The notes below the pieces were generated by a model. That model searched no databases. It saw only the letters and a program-made list of their open reading frames with translations, and was not told the origin of the DNA. A stretch of 64,000 nt of DNA, from contig NZ_CP091036.1 in NCBI RefSeq assembly GCF_021535135.1, positions 1,736,001 through 1,800,000 of the forward strand, in the 5' to 3' direction. A program made the position numbers and the translations under genes. The DNA comes from Antarcticibacterium sp. 1MA-6-2. GTDB lineage: Bacteria > Bacteroidota > Bacteroidia > Flavobacteriales > Flavobacteriaceae. Within the stretch, counting starts at the first letter, position 1, and each line of letters begins with the position of its first letter. Shown one piece after another: positions 29,512-39,116 of this stretch.

Positions 29512-29547
29512 ACAAAAACCCATCCTTAAAAGTGAATTAAGGATGGG
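29512..29547 (-). terminator. Terminator after dnaJ
   Basis: Stem CCCATCCTTAA / TTAAGGATGGG with a 7-base loop. On the minus strand it is followed by TTTTTGTTTTT, so it ends the grpE-dnaJ transcript. A-runs on the other side make it potentially bidirectional. Confidence 0.85.
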
Positions 29548-29633
29548 AAAAAAATTGCTATGAAAAAGAAAAATTACCACTAATTAAATTAGCGATACTC
29601 AAATATAATAAAATTTTCTTAAAATTTAGTTTT

Positions 29634-30750
29634 TTAAGAAAACATATCTTTTACTTTTTCAAAAAATGACTTATCGCTCAATTCCGGGTTGGGCTGAAAG
29701 TTTTCATCGCCAGACATTTTTTCAAAGAATTCCCTTTGCTCTCTGGTAAGAACTTTGGGGGTCCAAACATTCACGTGAACCAACAAATCACCTTTACCAT
29801 ACCCGTTTAAGTTTGAAATTCCTTTGCCTCTTAACCTTAAGATTTTTCCGGACTGAACTCCTTCTTCAACTTTAATTCTAACCTTCCCGGTAACGGTATC
29901 AATTTCTCTTGAAGCACCAAGTGCAGCTTCAGAAAAACTTATGTAAAGATCATAATGAAGATTATCACCCTCTCTTTGCAGCGTAGGATGTTCTTTTTCT
30001 TCAATGGCTACAAGTAAGTCTCCCGGCACCCCATTCCCCGGGGCATCATTACCCTTCCCGGTAACTTTTAACTGCATCCCGTCTTCTACACCTGCAGGAA
30101 TTTTAATTGAAACAGTTTCTTCTTTTGATATTAAACCCTGAGCATCTGCTTCTGCTGGTTTTTGATCTATTATCTGGCTAAGCACCTCCGCAGGTAGTAC
30201 ATGGGGAAGCAGTTTGCATACGGCCTAAGATGGTATTTGTAATTCTTGTTACCTGTCCTGTACCATTACAGGTGCTACAGGTTTTATAGGTTGTACCCGG
30301 AGCCTGAATTTTTCTTTTAACCTTGATCTTTTTCTCCGCTCCGTTGGCTATTTCTTCCAGGGTGAGACTTACACGTATACGAAGGTTACTTCCTTTAGCT
30401 CTGCGCTGGCCTCCACCGAAACCACCTCCAAAACCGGAGAAACCTCCTCCAAAGCCACCTCCGAAAATATCACCAAACTGGCTGAAGATGTCGTCCATGT
30501 TCATACCACCTCCGCCACCGAAGCCTCCTTCGAAAGCCTGATGACCAAAGCGGTCATATTTGGCCCTTTTGTCTTCATTACTCAATACTTCGTATGCTTC
30601 TGCCGCTTTTTTAAACATTTCCTCGGCATGAGAGTCCCCCGGATTTTTATCGGGGTGATATTCGATGGCCTTCTTGCGATAAGCCTTCTTTATCTCTGCT
30701 ACAGAAGCATTTTTACTTATTCCTAATATTTCGTAATAATCCTGTTTCAT
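29634..30750 (-). CDS. dnaJ: Chaperone DnaJ
   Basis: Co-chaperone of DnaK. The J domain contains YHPDKNPGD (HPD about residue 33). A long Gly/Phe region ([15 protein letters not shown]) follows, then a zinc-finger region with only two CxxCxGxG motifs (CSTCNGTG and CTTCGGAG), the substrate domain ([15 protein letters not shown]) and the C-terminal [31 protein letters not shown]. Two motifs rather than four are usual for flavobacterial DnaJ. The frame breaks at 30177-30183 (GCTAAGC); restoring GCCGGC gives [18 protein letters not shown] and 371 residues. It is preceded by grpE. Confidence 0.95.
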
Positions 30751-30775
30751 TGTAATATTTTGTAATTGAAAGTGA

Positions 30776-31396
30776 CTATTTTCCTGTCACTACTTTTGGA
30801 TAGCGTATGATTCTTTCTCCCAGCTTATAGCCGCGCTCTACCACATCAACTATCTTGCCTTTTAACTTGTCACTTGGAGCAGGTACCTGCGTAATAGCCT
30901 CATGGACATCGGCATCAAAAGAATCTCCTTCTTTAACGTTCATAGGTTCCAAACCTTTACTCTTGAGTGTGTCGCGGAATTTATTATGAATAAGTTCCAC
31001 CCCTTTTAAAAGGTTCTTATCCTTTGCCTTTTTTATTTCATTTAAGGCCCTGTCAAAATCATCCAGTACAGGCAGCATAGCTGTCATCATTTCCTGGTTT
31101 GCCGTTTTGAACAATTCCAGGCGCTCTTTTGAAGTTCTTCTTTTGTAATTTTCGAATTCGGCAAATAGTCTTAGGAATTTATCTTTTTCCTTCTCCAGAT
31201 CATTCTTAAGCTGTTCATTTTCTGAAGTTTCTCCTTCTCCTTCACCCTTCCTGTTCTCTACTTCCTCTATTGCCTCGTCCAGAAGATCTTCTACCTGATC
31301 TTTAACTGATTCTTCTCTGCTTGATTCGGGCTGGTTATTATCAATAAATTCTTCGTGTATATTTTCTTCCTGTAGGTTTTCGTTTTCCTTGCTCAT
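30776..31396 (-). CDS. grpE: Nucleotide exchange factor GrpE
   Basis: 206 residues: an acidic N-terminal tail, a long coiled coil ([34 protein letters not shown]), then the beta-wing with [33 protein letters not shown] and [19 protein letters not shown]. It releases ADP from DnaK and is the first gene of the grpE-dnaJ operon. Confidence 0.96.
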   Translation of the reverse strand: MSKENENLQEENIHEEFIDNNQPESSREESVKDQVEDLLDEAIEEVENRKGEGEGETSENEQLKNDLEKEKDKFLRLFAEFENYKRRTSKERLELFKTANQEMMTAMLPVLDDFDRALNEIKKAKDKNLLKGVELIHNKFRDTLKSKGLEPMNVKEGDSFDADVHEAITQVPAPSDKLKGKIVDVVERGYKLGERIIRYPKVVTGK

Positions 31397-31496
31397 TACT
31401 TACAAAATTTGTTTCCCTCTCCAAAAGTCAAATTTGCTGCCAATTATCAAAAAATGTCAAAATGTCACTAGTTCAATTTTAGGATTTATTTAAGAA

Positions 31497-31523
31497 TTGT
31501 AAGGAACTCAAGCTGTAATTTTG
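31497..31523 (+). promoter_or_regulatory. Promoter for the YceI-like gene
   Basis: TAATTTTG (31516-31523) fits the TAnnTTTG -7 box, with TTG at 31497-31499 as a possible -33. It is 31 bases upstream of the YceI-like ATG. Confidence 0.5.
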
Positions 31524-31553
31524 CCGCTTGAATTAAAATCAAAATCTATCAAA

Positions 31554-32222
31554 ATGAAAAAAACTGTTTTAAATATTTTTTTAGTAGCTAGTGTTACTTT
31601 GGCAACTGTTGGTTGTAAAAATGAAAATAAGGAAGCTAACACTGCTGATGCTAAAGAAGCAGCTACGGCAAACGAAGAAGCCGTTGAATTTAAGGTTGAT
31701 ACAACCTCATCTGTAATTGAATGGAAAGGTGAAAAACCTACAAGTACTCATACGGGAACAATTGATATAGCTAATGGATCTTTCTTTGCTAATGATAGCA
31801 TCGTTGAGAGTGGAACTTTTGTTATTGATATGAACTCAATAACCGTTACAGACCTTCAGGGAGAAGACAAGCAAAATCTTGAAGCTCATTTAAAAGGAAC
31901 TGTGGAAGGAAAAGAAGGTGATTTCTTTAACGTTAATGAACATCCTGAAGCAAAATTTGAAGTTACAGGAGTTTTTCAAAACAACGGGCAAACTATGTTG
32001 CAGGGAAATCTTACTCTTAAAGGAGAAACTAAAAATGTTGAATTTCCTGTGAACATTGATCGTAACGGTGAAACTTTGGAATTGACCAGTGAGAGCTTTA
32101 CTATTGATCGTACCAAGTGGAACGTTAACTACGGGTCAAAATCTGTTTTTGACAGCCTTGGTGACAATTTCATCAATGACGAAATTGAACTTACAATAAA
32201 AGTACAGGCTACAAGAGCTTAA
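31554..32222 (+). CDS. YceI-family lipoprotein
   Basis: The start is set at ATG 31554, which gives a lipoprotein signal (KKTVLNIFLVASVTLATVGC); the frame is open 33 bases further upstream without a signal. The mature part has the YceI lipocalin-like pattern: VDTTSSVIEWKGEKPTSTHTG, GTFVIDMNSITVTDL, HPEAKFEVTGVF, LTLKGETKNVEFPV and FTIDRTKWNVNYGS. YceI proteins bind isoprenoid-type lipids. It is followed by a strong terminator. Confidence 0.92.
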   Translation: MKKTVLNIFLVASVTLATVGCKNENKEANTADAKEAATANEEAVEFKVDTTSSVIEWKGEKPTSTHTGTIDIANGSFFANDSIVESGTFVIDMNSITVTDLQGEDKQNLEAHLKGTVEGKEGDFFNVNEHPEAKFEVTGVFQNNGQTMLQGNLTLKGETKNVEFPVNIDRNGETLELTSESFTIDRTKWNVNYGSKSVFDSLGDNFINDEIELTIKVQATRA

Positions 32223-32243
32223 TTTTTTAAAATTTATTTCTGG

Positions 32244-32276
32244 AAAGAGGTCGCAGGTTGCGACCTCTTTTTTTAT
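32244..32276 (+). terminator. Terminator after the YceI-like gene
   Basis: A 12-bp stem AAAGAGGTCGCA / TGCGACCTCTTT with a three-base loop followed by more T. The convergent epimerase gene stops at its edge, so it probably serves both directions. Confidence 0.9.
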
Positions 32277-33178
32277 TAAAGAAGATCTTCCAGCGCCTTT
32301 GGCAGGTTGGAATACTGAAATGTATAACCCTTCTTTTGGATCTTTTCAGCACTTACAAGCTGACTTGCTAAAACCGCATTAGACATTTCTCCCAGAGCAA
32401 ACTTAAGTACTCCTGAAGGTATGTTAGGCAGCCATTGGGATTTTTCCAGTTGCTCTGCAATTTTCTCCATAAGTTCCTCATTGGTAACAGGATTGGGAGC
32501 AACGGCATTGTATACCCCCTCTAACTTATTTTGAAGTACATAAAGGTAAATACCTGACAAATCGTTAATGTGTATCCAGGACTGCCATTGTTTTCCACTG
32601 CCAAAGGCTGCCCCCGCATTATATTTAGCAGGAATTTTCATTTTAGGCAAGGCCCCTCCTTCTTCCGCCAGCACAAGACCTGTTCTAATCTTGCTTACTT
32701 TCATATCAAGATCTTCAAATTCATCTGCAGCAGCTTCCCACCGCACTACTACTTCCCCGAGGAAGGTGTCATCCACAGCTTGTTCATCCTCGGTGTAAAA
32801 TTTTTGAAGGGAACTGGGATATACACTTATTCCACTTGCAGAAATAAATTGAGGAACTGAAAATCCTGAATCCTGAACAGCAGAATACAGAAGAGCAGCA
32901 GATTTTATCCTGCTATCCAGTATTTCCTTTTTATAACTTTCTGTCCACCGTTTTGCCACACTGGCACCTGCCAAATGAATGATAGCATCTATATCGCGCA
33001 AGCTTTCCCTGTCAATTTCTCCTTTTTCAGGATCCCAGAAAAAACCTCTATAATCTACCTGCTTTTGAATTTTATTTTTTGAGGTGGTGAGGTAATTAAC
33101 CGAGATTCCTTTTTCACGGCACAAGTTCGATAAATGTGAACCTACAAGGCCCGTTGCACCTGTTATTAATACTCGCAT
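32276..33178 (-). CDS. TIGR01777-family NAD-dependent epimerase (SDR)
   Basis: 300 residues with the Rossmann start VLITGATGLVGSHL, IIHLAGASVAKRW, FISASGISVYP and KIRTGLVLAEEGGALPKM. The C-terminal DUF1731 part is recognisable (YNAVAPNPVTNEELMEKIA, KKGYTFQYSNLPKALEDLL). Members are SulA/YfcH-like atypical short-chain dehydrogenases of uncertain substrate. Confidence 0.93.
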   Translation of the reverse strand: MRVLITGATGLVGSHLSNLCREKGISVNYLTTSKNKIQKQVDYRGFFWDPEKGEIDRESLRDIDAIIHLAGASVAKRWTESYKKEILDSRIKSAALLYSAVQDSGFSVPQFISASGISVYPSSLQKFYTEDEQAVDDTFLGEVVVRWEAAADEFEDLDMKVSKIRTGLVLAEEGGALPKMKIPAKYNAGAAFGSGKQWQSWIHINDLSGIYLYVLQNKLEGVYNAVAPNPVTNEELMEKIAEQLEKSQWLPNIPSGVLKFALGEMSNAVLASQLVSAEKIQKKGYTFQYSNLPKALEDLL

Positions 33179-33242
33179 TTTTATTTACAAGATAGCCAAC
33201 AGGCAGGGGTCCGGCTAATTTTTATTACAGGTTTAACACGTG

Positions 33243-33922
33243 TTAATGAACGGGTTTGGTAGCTCTTAGCATCTCTCTTTTCCCAGGAGGGCCGGGTAAA
33301 CGTTCCACGGTAAATCCCACAGTTTGCATAGCTCTTCTTACACTTCCTTTAGCGGCATAGGTTACTAAAATTCCGCCAGGTTTTAGTGCGTTGAACATAA
33401 TGCCGAAGATCTCTTCCGTCCACAATTCAGGCTGAACTCTGGCACCAAAGGCATCAAAATAAACCAGATTATACTTTTCAATATCTGATATCTCCTGAAA
33501 AAACTTCTTCTGCTTCTGAAGCTGAAATTTTGAATTAATGGTTTTAATAGTTTCCCATGGAAGATTGTGGATTGTTCTGAAAAACTCCCTGGCTCCTTCC
33601 TCCTGAAGTTCTTCAGCAAAATTTAGCTTTTCTACTTCTTCAAGAGCAACAGGATAAGCTTCAACCGCAGTGTAGGATATTGTAAGGTTTTTTCCTTTTG
33701 CTTCTTTCCAGGTAACCAGCGCATTTAATCCTGTTCCAAATCCAATTTCTAAAATTGAGATCGTTTCTTCTCCTGATTCCAGCGTTTTGTGAAGACCCGA
33801 ATTGATGAAGACATGTTCTGCTTCACGAATAGCGCCATGCCGGGAGTGGTACTGCTCATTCCATTCAGGAAGATGAATGGTAGTGGAACCGTCACTTAGG
33901 TCTTTATAATTTCCCGCTCCAA
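33243..33922 (-). CDS. mnmD: MnmD-like tRNA methyltransferase
   Basis: A Rossmann methyltransferase with the SAM motif ILEIGFGTGLNALVTW, plus LPEWNEQYHSRHGAIREAEHVFI near the N-terminus and YNLVYFDAFGARVQPELW, GGILVTYAAKGSVRRAM, GPPGKREMLRA at the end. These match the MnmD domain (DUF752) that finishes mnm5s2U in tRNA anticodons; MnmC's oxidase half is absent. The frame breaks at 33894-33901 (ACTTAGGT); restoring ACCGGT links TTG-started LEREIIKTG to DGSTTIHLPEW and gives 225 residues. The TTG start lies one base from the stop of the upstream DUF4920 gene. Confidence 0.88.
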
Positions 33923-33923
33923 A

Positions 33924-34436
33924 TTATTCTTCTATTAGTACTCCATCTGCAAGGAAAGACAGCGTACGCTTAGGCTCTGTTATTGCAGCAACTGCCTCTG
34001 CCGTTTCTCCTTTATCCTCAGCATAATGCCGCTGTTCATCTACAGAAACTTCAGTAACATAAGCCTTACCTCTTACAACTACATCTTTTTGCTCAATATC
34101 CTTCGGAACAAAAAAGCCATAGTCTTTAAACTTTACCATCACATCTTCATTATCTTCAGGAAGATCCAGGGTCATCCAGCAACCTTTGTTCTTACAAACA
34201 GAATTTACAGTTGCTTTTAAAGTAACTTCTGCGGTATCTCCTGGCTTCATATTTTGAAAACGCTCCTCCATTTCAGCAGCAGTGAGGGACTGGTTAAGCT
34301 TAAAATCTTCTCCATAGGATTTATACGCTACTTCCTGTCCCTGACCATTTCCTGTAGCAGCTTCACCTTCCGCATTATTCTTACAGGAACAAAGAGTAAT
34401 TGAAGCAAAACTGAGGATTAGCAAAAAATTTTTCAT
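33924..34436 (-). CDS. DUF4920 lipoprotein
   Basis: The start is taken at ATG 34436, giving a lipoprotein signal (MKNFLLILSFASITLCSC). The core has KATVNSVCKNKGCWMTLDLPEDNEDVMVKFKDYGFFVP, the conserved Cys-containing DUF4920 motif, then VVVRGKAYV. Function unknown; secreted to the periplasmic face. Co-directional and almost overlapping with mnmD. Confidence 0.88.
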   Translation of the reverse strand: MKNFLLILSFASITLCSCKNNAEGEAATGNGQGQEVAYKSYGEDFKLNQSLTAAEMEERFQNMKPGDTAEVTLKATVNSVCKNKGCWMTLDLPEDNEDVMVKFKDYGFFVPKDIEQKDVVVRGKAYVTEVSVDEQRHYAEDKGETAEAVAAITEPKRTLSFLADGVLIEE

Positions 34437-34490
34437 ATTATTTTTAAATTGATGATGAATTTTCAAAAACCCATCAAATTTAGGTAAAGT

Positions 34491-34526
34491 TTGAATTTTT
34501 TTTATCTTATTTATTAGGTAAATTTG
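34491..34526 (+). promoter_or_regulatory. Promoter for ilvE
   Basis: -33 TTTG (about 34491-34494) and -7 TAAATTTG (34519-34526) match the Bacteroidota consensus. Transcription starting near 34533 supports ATG 34545 rather than the upstream open-frame start at 34524. Confidence 0.65.
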
Positions 34527-34544
34527 TACTCTAAAGTATACATA

Positions 34545-35618
34545 ATGAGAAACGATGCTTCCGTCAAAATTGATATAGAAAAAGCACCAACTTCAAAAAT
34601 TAACTCGGTTGACTTTGAAAACTTAACGTTTGGTCACATCTTCACAGATCACATGATGGTATGTGATTACGACAACGGAAATTGGAAAGCTCCTAAAATT
34701 GTCCCTTATGGTCCAATTCAACTGGATCCTTCAGCTAAAGTTTTTCACTATGGCCAGGCAGTTTTTGAAGGTATGAAAGCCTATTGCGATGACAATGATA
34801 AGATCTGGATGTTCCGCCCTGAGGAAAATTTACAACGTATCAACAAATCTTCCAAAAGAATGGCAATTCCTGAATTTCCTGAGGAGTCATTTTTCTCTGC
34901 CCTTGAAGAACTACTAAAACTGGAAAAGGATTGGATAAAGAAAGGATTTGGTAATTCACTATATATACGCCCTTTCGTAATTGCAACTGAAGCGGGAGTC
35001 CTGGCTTCACCTGCATCACAGTATAAATTTATGATCATTTGCTCTCCTGCAAAATCTTATTATACAGGAGAAGTGAGAGTTCAATTTTCTGAACATTACA
35101 GCCGTGCTGCCGATGGTGGTGTTGGTTTCGCAAAAGCTGCTGGAAATTACGGGGCACAATTTTACCCTACTAATCTTGCCAAAGAAGCAGGATTCCAACA
35201 AATAATCTGGACAGACGCTAATTCTCACGAATATCTTGAGGAAGCTGGTACAATGAATATTTTCTTTAGAATTAAGGATAAATTAATTACTGCTCCTACC
35301 AATGACAGAATTCTTGATGGGATTACCCGTAAAAGTATTCTTGCTTTGGCTGAAGCTAATAATATAGATTGCGAAGTAAAAAGAGTTCCTGTAAAGGAGA
35401 TTGTTGAAGCAGCAAAAGCAAGCGAACTAAAAGAAATTTTTGGCACAGGGACAGCTGCTGTAATCAATCCTATCCAGGGGTTTTCCTATAAAGGAGAGAG
35501 CTTTGAATTACCTCAACTGGAGAATTCCTATGCTTCTTTGTTAAAAAATAAATTGATGAGGATACAGTATAATATTGATGAGGATATCTTTGGATGGAGA
35601 TATGAAGTAAAAGAATAA
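34545..35618 (+). CDS. ilvE: Branched-chain amino-acid aminotransferase
   Basis: About 357 residues of PLP fold type IV. Visible are FHYGQAVFEGMKAY, SLYIRPFVIATE, GGVGFAKAAGNYGAQFYPTNLAKEAGF (PLP lysine in FAKAAGNYG), EEAGTMNIFF, DGITRKSILALA and EIFGTGTAAVINPI. It interconverts branched 2-oxo acids and valine, leucine or isoleucine with glutamate. It is monocistronic, between its promoter and a terminator. Confidence 0.96.
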   Translation: MRNDASVKIDIEKAPTSKINSVDFENLTFGHIFTDHMMVCDYDNGNWKAPKIVPYGPIQLDPSAKVFHYGQAVFEGMKAYCDDNDKIWMFRPEENLQRINKSSKRMAIPEFPEESFFSALEELLKLEKDWIKKGFGNSLYIRPFVIATEAGVLASPASQYKFMIICSPAKSYYTGEVRVQFSEHYSRAADGGVGFAKAAGNYGAQFYPTNLAKEAGFQQIIWTDANSHEYLEEAGTMNIFFRIKDKLITAPTNDRILDGITRKSILALAEANNIDCEVKRVPVKEIVEAAKASELKEIFGTGTAAVINPIQGFSYKGESFELPQLENSYASLLKNKLMRIQYNIDEDIFGWRYEVKE

Positions 35619-35640
35619 TTATACCACATATTATTATATG

Positions 35641-35669
35641 AAAGGCTTCTAACATAGAGGCCTTTTTTT
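35641..35669 (+). terminator. ilvE terminator
   Basis: Stem AAAGGCTTCTA / TAGAGGCCTTT (one G-T pair) with a three-base loop and a T7 run. Confidence 0.85.
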
Positions 35670-36147
35670 ATTGCTGAAATTTAACGGGTATTTTTTTCCT
35701 ATTGTCATGTTCTGGTAATCCTGATGGATTTGACCGATGAAGAACCAAAAATCCTTTTTCAGCTCCGGAAGGATCAAAATCTATTTTTCCAGAAAAAGGG
35801 ACCAAATCCTCTGTCATCCACTCTCCTTTAGCTTCTATATATCCTTTGCCCAAAATATTGTTAGCCTCATCGGTAATTTCTACAGGTGCAGTAGCTTCAA
35901 AAAACCAATACCCCCTGGCCTCTCCTTCTATTGTTAAAGGAGAACTTATGGTTGAATTCCTTTCAGGACCTTTTACTCTTATTGTGTCTACAATTACCGA
36001 CTCTTGCTCCCGTGTAGATGGTTTTTCCCGTAGGTCACTTTCCGGAGTTGCTGAAGTATTGCCATTTTCTTTGCAGGAAATGCCAGAAAGAATAACAACC
36101 AGAACCAGAATATTTATTAGACTCTTTAAGAACATTTTACTCTTCAA
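35668..36147 (-). CDS. Gmad2-domain lipoprotein
   Basis: 159 residues. A lipoprotein signal ends in LSGISC, then a Ser/Thr/Glu-rich linker. From about residue 55 there is an Ig-like Gmad2 domain (IRVKGPERNSTISSPLTIEGEARGYWFFEATAPVEI, then GEWMTEDLVPFSGKIDF). Gmad2 domains accompany bacterial surface and sporulation proteins. Its start overlaps the preceding MazG-like gene by 11 bases. Confidence 0.88.
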   Translation of the reverse strand: MKSKMFLKSLINILVLVVILSGISCKENGNTSATPESDLREKPSTREQESVIVDTIRVKGPERNSTISSPLTIEGEARGYWFFEATAPVEITDEANNILGKGYIEAKGEWMTEDLVPFSGKIDFDPSGAEKGFLVLHRSNPSGLPEHDNRKKIPVKFQQ

Positions 36148-36524
36148 GGATTTTTTTGATATTAGGCTTAAAATAGTGTGGGCCTTTTAGAACTTTGCCG
36201 TCTTCTCTTAGTACCTAGTTTGCCATCACTCCCTAACTTGCTCATATTACTCCGCTGGATTTCATCAAAGACTTCTTCAATTTTATATTGCATCCCGTGC
36301 TCGATAATTGTTCCGCACAAAATGTACAGCATATCACCAAGTGCGTCGGCTACTTCTGTAAGATCATTATTATTTGCCGCCTCCAGATATTCCTCATTTT
36401 CTTCTTTCATCAGGTTAAATCTTAAAAGATTTTTAGCTTCCCCAAGATCGGCTACTGGTTTGTTATTTATTCCCAGGCCAAATGCACTGTGGAACTCATG
36501 TACTGCTGCAATTCTTTTTTTCAT
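36137..36524 (-). CDS. MazG/phosphoribosyl-ATP-pyrophosphohydrolase-like protein
   Basis: 128 residues with the all-alpha NTP pyrophosphatase pattern: EFHSAFGLGIN, LRFNLMKEENEEYLEAANNNDLTEVADALGDMLYILCGT (EExxE and ExxD metal ligands), then FDEIQRSNMSKLGSDGK. The frame breaks at 36213-36219 (ACCTAGT); with ACCGGT the tail reads KPVLREDGKVLKGPHYFKPNIKKILEE, a typical family ending. It probably hydrolyses non-canonical nucleotides. Confidence 0.9.
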
Positions 36525-36653
36525 CGGTTGAAATTTATAAGCTGTCTGTTGTAGTATTTGTTCAGTATTTAATGCTGAATGCTATCCTGGACTACTACTT
36601 TTTGTTATTTATAATGTACCGGAAATGGTTAACTTTGCCCTAAAATAACTAAA

Positions 36654-36842
36654 ATGTTTAGTACCGGACAATGGATTTTTGCAGCATTTTTTTTCGTTGC
36701 CTTTTTGGCGGCAATTATCTACAGCTACAGGAAAGATATTGTGCTTCATAAAAAATATTACAAAGGCAGTATTTATGTGCTATTAGGATTTATAGCTTTT
36801 ATAGTAATCCTGTTTTTTCTTAAAGATTATCTACGTCACTAA
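36654..36842 (+). CDS. Small two-helix membrane protein
   Basis: A 62-residue protein with two membrane segments (WIFAAFFFVAFLAAIIYSY and IYVLLGFIAFIVILFFL) joined by RKDIVLHKKYYKG. A TAACTTTG box at 36630-36637 fits a -7 element. Function unknown; such short proteins are widely conserved in flavobacteria. Confidence 0.65.
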   Translation: MFSTGQWIFAAFFFVAFLAAIIYSYRKDIVLHKKYYKGSIYVLLGFIAFIVILFFLKDYLRH

Positions 36843-36846
36843 ATAG

Positions 36847-36873
36847 AAATGCCCGTTTCGAAAACGGGCATTT
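36847..36873. terminator. Bidirectional terminator
   Basis: Stem AAATGCCCGTTT / AAACGGGCATTT with a three-base loop lies between convergent genes. Confidence 0.85.
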
Positions 36874-36893
36874 AACTTTTATTCGTTGTAGGC

Positions 36894-38930
36894 TTATTCC
36901 ACAGGAAGGTGACTGTAATCCCTGGAGTATGTTTGCATTTGAGAAGCAAAATCTTTTGGCTGCTCAACGTCAATTGAAATAATCTCTCCGTCATCTCCTG
37001 TTTTTGGAACCAGGACAGGGTTTACAAAACCACTGTAAGGGGGAGATTTAAATTGCTCACTTCTTTTAAGCACTTCTTTATGGATCTCCTGATCAACCTT
37101 TACACCGTAATTCTCAACCAGGTTTTTAGCTGCTTCGTAATCTCCTTCCGACTTTATTCGCTGGGTCTCTTTTAGTAATTCTCCAAAAAGTTCACGCAGT
37201 CTTTGATAATCCTTAATGTTATAAAAGGTCTCTCCGTCCCTGCTAACTTTTTCAATAACTCCTTCTTTTTTTCCTTTTTCAAAAACCCAGGCACTTACCC
37301 ACTGCCTGTTACGCATATGTGCCTCTTCCACATCATCTCCAATGTTCAGCCTCCTTAGTTGGGTTACCAATCCATTTCTGATATACCCATCATAAGCCGC
37401 TTTTCCCGTATTCTCCCACGAATCGGTTAGTCCCAGCTCCTGAATTTTTGGATCCATTAAATAATAAAGTCCTACCAGGTCTGCCCTACCTTCCTCTAAA
37501 GTAGAAGCATAACTTTTTAATGTTTCTTTTGTTTCTCCCACTCCCGGGTTTAATTTTCCTGAGGCATGACCTACCACCTCGTGAAGTGCTGTGTGTAACT
37601 TATCGGCTCCCTGCCCGTACTCTTTCTCCAGTCTAATCTCTTCCTCATCATGTGCAAATTCTTCCAGCACTCCGCTGCTTCCTGCATTGTCATAAGCTTC
37701 GATAATATTCCCAAGGGATACAGATTTACTTCCGTGCTCTGCTCTAATCCAGTTTGCATTTGGAAGATTGACCCCAATTGGAGTGCTTGGAGAAGCGTCA
37801 CTAGCTTCTCCGGCTACTATAACAGTTTTATAGGTTACTCCAACTACTGAGTCTTTTTTATGCTCCTCCATCAAGGGAGCATTATCCTCAAACCACTGAA
37901 CATTGTCTTCCAAAACGCTCATTTTTTTAGACATTTCGAAATCTTTTATCTGTACGATATTTTCATAAGATCCCCTGTACCCAAGAGGGTCATTATAAAC
38001 CTCAATAAAACTGTTGATGTAGTCTATATTTCCTTCCGTAGCATTTACCCATGCAATGTTATAATCATCCCAGGTCTTCAAATCCCCGGTTTTGTAGTAT
38101 TGAATAAGTAAATCCAGCGCCTTCCCCTGCTGCTCATTTTCAGCAACACCACTCGCTTTTTCAAGCCATTTAACTATTTCGTCTATAGCAGGTCCATATA
38201 ACCCTCCACTTTTCCAGACCTTCTCCACCAACTTGCCATTTTCTTTTACCAATTTGGAATTAAGTCCAAAGGAAAGTGGTCTTGCAGGATCCGGAGATTT
38301 TTTCTTACTGTAGAACTCTTCCACCTCCCTGGCTGTTACATCCTCTCCATAAAAATTCACTGCAGAACCTTCCAGAAGACCTTTTGACTCATCCAGATTC
38401 ACCTTCTTGGAATCTATATCATTAAATATAACATCATAAGCTTCTCCCGAAAGTTGAGTATTGGTATCAGATAAAAGGCTATCAAAATATTCTTTTGAGA
38501 AGCCCGGCTTTATTTTATCATTAGAATAATGATGGTGAATTCCGTTAGAGAACCAAACTCTTTTTAAATAAGTCTCGAATTCCTGCCAGTCCTGATTGTC
38601 CTTTTCACCCTGGTAATTAGCATAGATATTTTCAAGAGCTGCTCTTATCTTTAAATTGTGCCTGTAATTTTGATCCCAAATTATATCCCTTCCTGCAAGA
38701 CCTGCCTGTACCAGGTAGTATACCAATTTCTGTTCCTTCAGGCTTAGATCTTCCCATCCGGGAATTTGATACCTAAGTATCTTTATGTCTGCAAATTCTT
38801 CGACCTTATAATCAAAAGTAGAATCTACCTCTACTTCTGCCTCAGCTAAATCTCCCTTTGTAGTTTCAGTTTTACAGGAGAAAAAAACAGGAGTTGCCAT
38901 GAGAAGCAATCCAATAAATTTTAATTTCAT
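36894..38930 (-). CDS. M49 family dipeptidyl peptidase-like lipoprotein
   Basis: 678 residues. The signal ends in PVFFSC, so the protein is lipid-anchored. The M49 zinc motif is LHEVVGHASGK (HExxGH) near residue 455, and the second motif EEGRADLVGLYY supplies the third ligand. Dipeptidyl peptidase III-like enzymes remove dipeptides from short peptides. It is monocistronic. Confidence 0.94.
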   Translation of the reverse strand: MKLKFIGLLLMATPVFFSCKTETTKGDLAEAEVEVDSTFDYKVEEFADIKILRYQIPGWEDLSLKEQKLVYYLVQAGLAGRDIIWDQNYRHNLKIRAALENIYANYQGEKDNQDWQEFETYLKRVWFSNGIHHHYSNDKIKPGFSKEYFDSLLSDTNTQLSGEAYDVIFNDIDSKKVNLDESKGLLEGSAVNFYGEDVTAREVEEFYSKKKSPDPARPLSFGLNSKLVKENGKLVEKVWKSGGLYGPAIDEIVKWLEKASGVAENEQQGKALDLLIQYYKTGDLKTWDDYNIAWVNATEGNIDYINSFIEVYNDPLGYRGSYENIVQIKDFEMSKKMSVLEDNVQWFEDNAPLMEEHKKDSVVGVTYKTVIVAGEASDASPSTPIGVNLPNANWIRAEHGSKSVSLGNIIEAYDNAGSSGVLEEFAHDEEEIRLEKEYGQGADKLHTALHEVVGHASGKLNPGVGETKETLKSYASTLEEGRADLVGLYYLMDPKIQELGLTDSWENTGKAAYDGYIRNGLVTQLRRLNIGDDVEEAHMRNRQWVSAWVFEKGKKEGVIEKVSRDGETFYNIKDYQRLRELFGELLKETQRIKSEGDYEAAKNLVENYGVKVDQEIHKEVLKRSEQFKSPPYSGFVNPVLVPKTGDDGEIISIDVEQPKDFASQMQTYSRDYSHLPVE

Positions 38931-39116
38931 GTTGTTTATTTTTATTTTTCTATGCTAAGAATATTGCTTTATAAAATTCTTTCAACCCTTAAAAAGAGTT
39001 TCAAATAAAGTGTTTCCAGGGCATATTTAAAATGATTTTCCCGCAAATGTACTAATTCGCGACTAGGAAATTAACTATATTAGCCTGTCCAACTGTAAAA
39101 ATAAATTTATCCCCTA

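Noticed and set aside
34524..34544. Earlier start of ilvE at 34524
   Set aside because: A promoter -7 box overlaps this position and ATG 34545 fits the homologous N-terminus.
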